Source of the DNA: Syntrophomonas sp.
Lineage (GTDB): Bacteria > Bacillota > Syntrophomonadia > Syntrophomonadales > Syntrophomonadaceae
DNA length: 33,713 bases
Assembly: GCF_028707975.1 (NCBI RefSeq)
Contig: NZ_JAQVZX010000019.1
Coordinates: 1-33,713 of the forward strand
Reading direction: 5' to 3'
The position numbers and the translations under genes are program-made. Positions 32,028 through 33,713 of this stretch are shown here, one piece after another. Under the pieces are notes generated by a model. That model searched no databases. It had not been told where the DNA came from and was given only the letters and a program-made list of their open reading frames with translations. Position 1 is the stretch's first letter, and each line of letters starts with the position of its first letter.

Positions 32028-32360
32028 ATGTTTGGCTTTATCGGGAACATAGGACCCTGGGAGTTGATTTTAATCCTGGTTGTTGCTTTGATAGTAGTTG
32101 GACCGGGTAAATTGCCGGAAGTAGCCAAATCTATGGGAAAAGCAGCCCGGGAATTTAAAAAAGCTACCACCGGGGTACAAAAAGAGTTTCAAGATGCCTT
32201 AAAGGTTGATGAGAAACCTGCGCCGGCCCAAAAAGAGCCAGAAGCGGTGCCGGAAAAAATCGAAGTTTCCCCTACGGTTTCCCTTGACGAATTGAATGAA
32301 ATGAGTCTTAATAATAAAGAAAAGGTCAAAAAAGATGACCCCGGAAATACCTTATCATAA
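32028..32360 (+). CDS. tatA: TatA/E-type twin-arginine translocase subunit
   Basis: A 110-residue Tat pore-forming subunit for export of folded proteins. It has a short start, a membrane helix at about 8-24 (WELILILVVALIVV), the hinge GPGKLPE, an amphipathic helix (VAKSMGKAAREFKKATTGV) and an acidic, Pro-rich tail. The usual FGP hinge reads VGP. No tatC lies in the window. GGGGGTGG precedes ATG 32028. Confidence 0.92.
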   Translation: MFGFIGNIGPWELILILVVALIVVGPGKLPEVAKSMGKAAREFKKATTGVQKEFQDALKVDEKPAPAQKEPEAVPEKIEVSPTVSLDELNEMSLNNKEKVKKDDPGNTLS

Positions 32361-32377
32361 GCAAATAAATACTTTTA

Positions 32378-32476
32378 CTCTTATCCAGAGTGGTGGAGGG
32401 ACTGGCCCGATGAAACCCGGCAACCGCCTGAAAGGTATGGTGCCAAATCCTGCAGGAGGATCCTGGCAGATGAGAG
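32378..32476 (+). ncRNA. SAM-I riboswitch aptamer (S-box)
   Basis: S-adenosylmethionine sensor in the metH leader. The P1 strands CTCTTATC (32378-32385) and GATGAGAG (32469-32476) enclose the conserved core: CCAGAGTGGTGGAGGGACTG, then GCCCGATGAAACCCGGCAACC, here cited by position 32385-32426, and GGTGCCAAATCCTGC at about 32440. When SAM is bound, P1 forms and frees the downstream terminator, lowering metH expression. Confidence 0.96.
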
Positions 32477-32490
32477 GGGATAGCATACCG

Positions 32491-32517
32491 GCCCTCTTAT
32501 TATGAGGGCTTTTTTTA
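32491..32517 (+). terminator. riboswitch-controlled intrinsic terminator
   Basis: GCCCTC (32491-32496), loop TTATTAT, GAGGGC (32504-32509), then eight T. The competing antiterminator is visible: ATGAGAGGG (32470-32478), part of the aptamer P1 strand, can pair with CCCTCTTAT (32492-32500). Confidence 0.95.
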
Positions 32518-32541
32518 TTGTATATTTGGGGAGGGTTGTTA

Positions 32542-33713
32542 ATGTCTCCGAACTTGTATACTCTTTTGCAGAGTAGAATTCTTATCCTGGATGGAGCCAT
32601 GGGAACCATGCTGCAGGAAAGGGGAATGGTCCCGGGGGAGTGTCCGGAGCTTTTTGGGGTAAATAATCCATTGATTTTGGAAGATATTCACTATCAGTAT
32701 ATGGAAGCGGGAGCCGATATTATCCAATCCAACACCTTCGGAGGCAATCGCTTTAAACTGGCTGAATATGGCCTGCAGGATCGGGTAGCGGAAATAAACG
32801 CTGAAGCCATAAGAATTGCTCGCGCCGGAGCCAGGGGAAAAGCCCTGGTAGCGGCCTCCATCGGTCCCAGCGGCAAACTGTTAAAACCCTTTGGAAATGC
32901 GGATTTTGCTGAGCTCTATGCGGCTTTTACCGAGCAGATGCTCAGCTGTGAAAAAGCCGGGGCTGATCTCATATCAATAGAAACCATGACTGACATCGGG
33001 GAAATGAGGGCTGCCTTGATTGCGGCCTGTTCCCATACCCGCCTGCCGGTTATTGCCCATATGACTTTTGAGCCCGGGGGAAGAACCCTGATGGGTACTG
33101 ATCCCCTTACCGCTCTTATTATTATGGAGGCTTTGCAGCCCCTGGCCATTGGAGCCAATTGTTCCGGGGGTGCCCGGGAATTGCTGCCCATAATCGAAGA
33201 AATGGGCCGCTATAGCAGTGTATTTCTATCAGTAGAGCCCAATGCCGGTTTACCCCAACTGCTCGGGGAAAGAACCGTCTTCCCGGATAGACCGGAGGAA
33301 ATGGCTGAATATGCCTTGAAATTGAGGGATGTCGGGGCCAATATCATAGGCGGCTGCTGCGGTACCACCCCGGAGCATATAAAAGCTATCGCCAGTACTT
33401 TAAGGGGATTTTCCCCCCGGAAAAGGACACCACGAAGAATTAGGGCCCTAGCTTCGCGTAGTCAGGCAGTGGTTCTGGGAGAGGGAAAGCCGCTCACTTT
33501 TATCGGAGAAAGGATAAACCCTACCGCCCGCAAGAAATTGGCTCAGGATATCAAGGAAGGCCGTATGCAGATGGTAGTGGATGAAGCCAGGAAACAGGTG
33601 GAAGCAGGTGCCGCCATTCTGGATGTAAATATGGGAGTACCTGGAATAGATGAAGCTATGGCTATGAGAGAGGCGGTGGTTGCAGTTCAGGCTGCGGTTG
33701 ATGTCCCTCTTGC
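32542..33713 (+). CDS. metH: cobalamin-dependent methionine synthase, N-terminal part (runs off the window)
   Basis: Transfers a methyl group from methyl-tetrahydrofolate through cobalamin to homocysteine. The visible 390 codons cover the homocysteine-binding barrel (ILDGAMGTMLQERG near 14-27, IQSNTFGGNR near 62, zinc cysteines in GANCSGG and GGCCGTTP) and the start of the pterin-binding domain (FIGERINPTARKKL near 316). The cobalamin-binding modules lie beyond the window, so full-length MetH cannot be confirmed; anaerobes often have a shorter MetH lacking the reactivation domain. ATG 32542 has GGGGAGGG upstream. Control is by the SAM-I riboswitch just before it. Confidence 0.93.
   Translation, partial: MSPNLYTLLQSRILILDGAMGTMLQERGMVPGECPELFGVNNPLILEDIHYQYMEAGADIIQSNTFGGNRFKLAEYGLQDRVAEINAEAIRIARAGARGKALVAASIGPSGKLLKPFGNADFAELYAAFTEQMLSCEKAGADLISIETMTDIGEMRAALIAACSHTRLPVIAHMTFEPGGRTLMGTDPLTALIIMEALQPLAIGANCSGGARELLPIIEEMGRYSSVFLSVEPNAGLPQLLGERTVFPDRPEEMAEYALKLRDVGANIIGGCCGTTPEHIKAIASTLRGFSPRKRTPRRIRALASRSQAVVLGEGKPLTFIGERINPTARKKLAQDIKEGRMQMVVDEARKQVEAGAAILDVNMGVPGIDEAMAMREAVVAVQAAVDVPL

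Overview
The window looks like chromosomal DNA of an anaerobic, low-to-mid G+C member of the Clostridia. Protein style and gene order (rnhB, a YlqG/FliK-like gene, a YlqH/FlhB-like gene, yraN, folD) most resemble Syntrophomonas-type Firmicutes. That assignment is recognition-based inference; no search was run. No rRNA, tRNA, CRISPR array, prophage or intact transposase was seen.

Layout. (1) 125-6876: an Old Yellow Enzyme/dienoyl-CoA-reductase-type flavoprotein, then rnhB, a FliK-like protein, an FlhB C-terminal-like protein, yraN and a divergent folD. (2) 7219-10034: a FecCD-type permease and its ATPase without a binding protein, a protein resembling the N-terminal half of archaeal TiaS, and a small Cys-rich protein. 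(3) 10080-12494, minus strand: a PAS-GAF-PAS-GGDEF-HD-GYP c-di-GMP enzyme, followed by about 890 bp without a convincing gene. (4) 13386-15074: a UbiB/ABC1 kinase-like membrane protein. (5) 15334-29429: a 14-kb chemosensory cluster all on the plus strand, in the order HEAT-repeat protein, cheR, cheY, cheA, parA-like, small TPR-like protein, Hsp70-like, soluble receptor, triple-CheW, cheB, cheY, cheX, cheX. (6) 29519-31166, minus strand: comM/yifB and a possible 31-residue membrane peptide. (7) 31345-33713: a small membrane protein, tatA, a SAM-I riboswitch with its terminator, and the 5' part of metH, which runs off the window.

The chemosensory cluster is the main attraction. Its only receptor has no membrane segment and carries two signalling tips exactly 300 residues apart. 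CheW occurs as three fused domains. CheA has two Hpt domains and a tandem motif in its linker that resembles the c-di-GMP-binding MshEN/GspE-N repeat. A ParA-type ATPase is followed at once by a small protein whose N-terminus looks like the ParA-interacting tip of ParB. A lid-less Hsp70 sits next to the receptor. Together these suggest a cytoplasmic chemosensory array with its own positioning system, possibly tuned by c-di-GMP. This is inference built on motifs that are visible in the sequence.

A second theme is a dispersed, non-coding, MITE-like repeat with similar inverted ends (TTGA...CTGCAAAAA), present as five copies or fragments in 34 kb. Copies touch the apparent start of rnhB, the stop codon of the FliK-like gene, the folD-permease gap, the leader of the ubiB-like gene, and the gap between the TPR-like and Hsp70-like genes inside the chemosensory cluster.
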